NCBI RefSeq assembly: GCF_014892575.1
Contig: NZ_JADBGI010000009.1
Coordinates: forward strand, 124,001-188,000
Direction of reading: 5' to 3'
Origin: Nocardiopsis coralli
GTDB taxonomy: Bacteria > Actinomycetota > Actinomycetes > Streptosporangiales > Streptosporangiaceae
DNA length: 64,000 nucleotides
In this document: positions 61,866 through 64,000 of the stretch, in pieces
Numbering within the stretch: position 1 is the stretch's first letter
Layout of the letters: every line of letters starts with the position of its first letter
Made by a program: the position numbers and the translations under genes
Notes under the pieces: generated by a model
The model's input: the letters and a program-made list of their open reading frames with translations, nothing else
What the model was told of the DNA's origin: nothing
The model's database searches: none

Positions 61866-64000
61866 ATGGAGTTCCAGATCTTCGGCCCCCTGCGGGTGCG
61901 AGACCAGGCACACGAAGCAACCGTGGGCGGACACCTGCAACGGGTGCTGCTCGGGGTGCTCCTGTGCCGGGCCAACGCCGTGGTCCCCGCCCACGTGCTG
62001 ATCGACGCCATGTGGGGCGGCCACAGCACCGAAGGCACCACCGCCCGCCTGCACCTGCACGTCCACCGCCTGCGCCGCCTGCTGCCCCGGCCCGAGCGCC
62101 TGGACTCCGAACCCGGCGGCTACCGGCTCACCGTCCACCCCGGAGAGATCGACGCCGAACGCTTCGAGACGCTCCTGGAGGAAGGCACCGCCCTGGGCCC
62201 CCACGACCCCGACCGGGCCGCCGAACTCATCCGCAAGGCCCTGGACCTGTGGGAAGGCCCGCCCTTCGAGGGCCTGGACGTGCCCCACCTGGTCGACACC
62301 GCCCACCGCCTCGAAGAGCGCCACCAGGTCGCCCTGCAGGAACTGTTCACCGCCGAACTGGCCCGCGGCCGACACGGCGCCGTCCTGGGCGAACTCGCCG
62401 AACAGGTGCGCCGCCACCCCCTGGACGAACACCTGCACGCCCTGCTCATGGTCGCCCACCACCGCGCCGGCCAACCCGGCCGCGCCCTGTCGGTCTACCA
62501 CCGCGCCCGCCGCCACCTGCGCGAGGAACTGGGACAGGACCCCGGCCCCGAGCTGCGCCGCATCGAACAGTGCGTCCTGGCCGGGCGCCCCGCCGACCTG
62601 GCCGCACCTGCCCCCTCCCCCAGGCCCCCGGCACAACTGCCCCACCAGGCCCACGGCTTCACCGGACGCGAGCACGAACTGGCCACACTGGACACCCTGC
62701 TGCGCCCCGACACCAGCGGCCCCCACCTGCTCACCGGCACCGGCGGCGTCGGCAAGACCACCCTGGCCGTGCACTGGGCCCACCGCGCCCGCACCCACTT
62801 CCCCGACGGCCAGCTCTACATCGACCTGCGCGGACACGGCCCCCACCCGCCCCTGCCACCCGAGGAGGCCCTGGCCGCGTTCCTGCGCGCCCTGGGCGTG
62901 GAGGGGGCCTCGGTGCCCACGGGCCTGGACGAACGCGCCGCCCGCTTCCGCAGCCTGATCGCCGGACGCCGCCTGCTCGTGCTGCTGGACAACGCCCGCT
63001 CCGCCGAACAGGTGCGCCCCCTGCTGCCCGGCACCACCACCGCACGCACCCTCATCACCAGCCGCAACACCCTGCCCGCCCTGGTCGCACGCGAGGGCGC
63101 CCACCGCCAGGACCTGGAACGCCTGACCCCCGAGCGCTCCCTGGACCTGCTGCACACCCTGGTGGGCGCGCGCACCCACGACGAACCCGGCGCCGCCGCC
63201 GAACTCGCCGAGCGCTGCGCCCACCTGCCCCTGGCCCTGCGCGTGGCCGCCGAACTGGTCAACACCAGCCCCGGCCAGCCCATCGCCGACCTGACCGAAG
63301 AGCTCGCCCAGGGACAGCACGCCCTGCAGGTCCTGGACGCCGACGGCGACGAGGCCACCTCCGTGCGCACCGTGCTGTCCTGGTCCTACCGCCAACTGCC
63401 GCCGGAGGCCGCCCGCGCCCTGCGCCTGCTGGCCGCCCACCCCGGCCACGACCTGGACCTGCACACCGCCGCCGCCCTGACCGGCGCCGAACCCGCCCGC
63501 ATGCGCGGGCACGTGCGCACCCTGCTGCGCGCCCACCTGCTGGAGGAACACACCCCCGGCCGCTACCGCATGCACGACCTGCTGCGCGCCTACGCCCTGG
63601 ACCTGTCCCAGGACCACGACAGCGACGACGAACGCCACGCCGCCGCCCAGCGCCTGTACCGGCACTGCCTGGCCACCGTCACCGCCGCCACCGAGGCCGC
63701 CCACGGGCCCGCCCTCACCACCCGCGCCGAGCAGCGCTGCGAGGACGCCTCCGGTCACGCGCCCGCCGAGGACCGACCCGGCAGCGTCCCGCCCCTGCCC
63801 GACGCCGCCACCGCCGCCCGCTGGCTCGAGGCCAACCGCGCCGACCTGGTGCACATCACCCAGCACGCCGCCCGCACCGGAAACGAACGCACCGCCGTGG
63901 ACCTGGCCTGCGCGCTGCGCCGCCACCTGAGCCTGGGCGGACACCACGACCATGCCCTGGCCGTGCACACCAGCGCGCTGTCGGCCGCCCGAGCCCTCCA
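61866..64000 (+). CDS. AfsR/SARP-family regulator (BTAD plus NB-ARC), partial
   Basis: At least 711 residues; it continues past the right edge. Order: OmpR-like DNA-binding domain (about 1-90, FQIFGPLRVRDQ), bacterial transcriptional activation domain (about 95-235, DLWEGPPFEGLDVP, EQVRRHPLDEHLHALLM), then an NB-ARC ATPase with Walker A LTGTGGVGKTTLA and kinase-2 LLVLLDNA. A TPR sensor region probably follows. Such proteins switch on antibiotic clusters or act globally like AfsR. ATG 61866 has GGTGGG 9 nt upstream; ATG 61857 is too close to it. CATAAT at 61837 may be its -10. Confidence 0.9.
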   Translation, partial: MEFQIFGPLRVRDQAHEATVGGHLQRVLLGVLLCRANAVVPAHVLIDAMWGGHSTEGTTARLHLHVHRLRRLLPRPERLDSEPGGYRLTVHPGEIDAERFETLLEEGTALGPHDPDRAAELIRKALDLWEGPPFEGLDVPHLVDTAHRLEERHQVALQELFTAELARGRHGAVLGELAEQVRRHPLDEHLHALLMVAHHRAGQPGRALSVYHRARRHLREELGQDPGPELRRIEQCVLAGRPADLAAPAPSPRPPAQLPHQAHGFTGREHELATLDTLLRPDTSGPHLLTGTGGVGKTTLAVHWAHRARTHFPDGQLYIDLRGHGPHPPLPPEEALAAFLRALGVEGASVPTGLDERAARFRSLIAGRRLLVLLDNARSAEQVRPLLPGTTTARTLITSRNTLPALVAREGAHRQDLERLTPERSLDLLHTLVGARTHDEPGAAAELAERCAHLPLALRVAAELVNTSPGQPIADLTEELAQGQHALQVLDADGDEATSVRTVLSWSYRQLPPEAARALRLLAAHPGHDLDLHTAAALTGAEPARMRGHVRTLLRAHLLEEHTPGRYRMHDLLRAYALDLSQDHDSDDERHAAAQRLYRHCLATVTAATEAAHGPALTTRAEQRCEDASGHAPAEDRPGSVPPLPDAATAARWLEANRADLVHITQHAARTGNERTAVDLACALRRHLSLGGHHDHALAVHTSALSAARAL

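Noticed and set aside
61776..63968. 730-codon minus-strand open frame opposite the SARP/AfsR gene.
   Set aside because: Composition is Gly/Val/Gln-rich without domains, and the plus strand encodes an unmistakable BTAD/NB-ARC protein. Extreme GC leaves antisense frames open.

Overview
The window is very GC-rich DNA with GTG and TTG starts alongside ATG, ATGA/GTGA start-stop overlaps and many long hairpins between genes. Together with a SARP/BTAD regulator, an XRE-DUF397-ATPase (whiJ-like) module, a baeRF protein, DnaE2 and a Uma2 nuclease, this points to a filamentous actinomycete chromosome. Nocardiopsis or a relative is my best guess, from gene content only. I see no rRNA, tRNA, intact IS element or CRISPR array.

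Layout. 1-4.5 kb: nitrate assimilation operon on the minus strand (narK, nasA, FAD-dependent NirB-like protein cut by the left edge) with two GlnR-like boxes upstream. 4.6-8.1 kb: tandem-GNAT protein, NmrA-type Rossmann protein, TesB-like thioesterase, phosphoesterase. 8.3-10.9 kb: Mn/Zn-type ABC transporter with a DtxR/MntR-type operator. Its likely regulator, an MntR-type protein, is at 18.5-19.2 kb. 11-18.3 kb: two alpha/beta hydrolases, exonuclease-BRCT protein, baeRF protein, dicarboxylate symporter, MFS exporter. 19.4-22.8 kb: dnaE2 behind a promoter overlapped by a LexA box. 22.9-28.2 kb: pabAB fusion, small SHOCT protein and a large SF2 helicase carrying a transmembrane hairpin. 28.3-35.9 kb: sugar porter, D-amino-acid-oxidase-like flavoprotein, DDAH, RidA, Uma2, GNAT-like, Gfo/Idh/MocA and DUF3052-like proteins. 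35.9-40.1 kb: histidine kinase, response regulator and DUF4097 operon, with a divergent membrane protein. 40.2-41.9 kb: whiJ-like module. 42-49.8 kb: epoxide-hydrolase-like enzyme, methyltransferase/MarR pair, GNATs, TetR/GAP pair, MerR-type promoter driving an ABC exporter, maltose-type acetyltransferase.

49.9-53.4 kb looks like a decayed mobile or plasmid-derived patch. It holds a cupin regulator without its HTH domain, an HTH antitoxin followed by a PIN-toxin tail lacking its catalytic part, a replication-initiator-like HTH_36 protein with iteron-like tandem repeats upstream, and an AT-richer gene-free stretch bounded by an 18-bp near-repeat. 53.4-64 kb: DHFR/RibD-like protein, secreted poly-gamma-glutamate hydrolase, a UvrA-like ABC protein and TetR sharing three copies of one operator, a 35-residue membrane peptide, methyltransferase, PNPOx-like protein, gdhA, and an AfsR/SARP-type regulator cut by the right edge.

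I found no single new multi-gene system that I can prove. The best leads are the membrane-tethered helicase, the decayed plasmid/toxin-antitoxin patch, the orphan SOS-controlled DnaE2, and several self-consistent regulator-operator pairs (MntR, TetR-UvrA2, MerR-ABC, MarR-methyltransferase).
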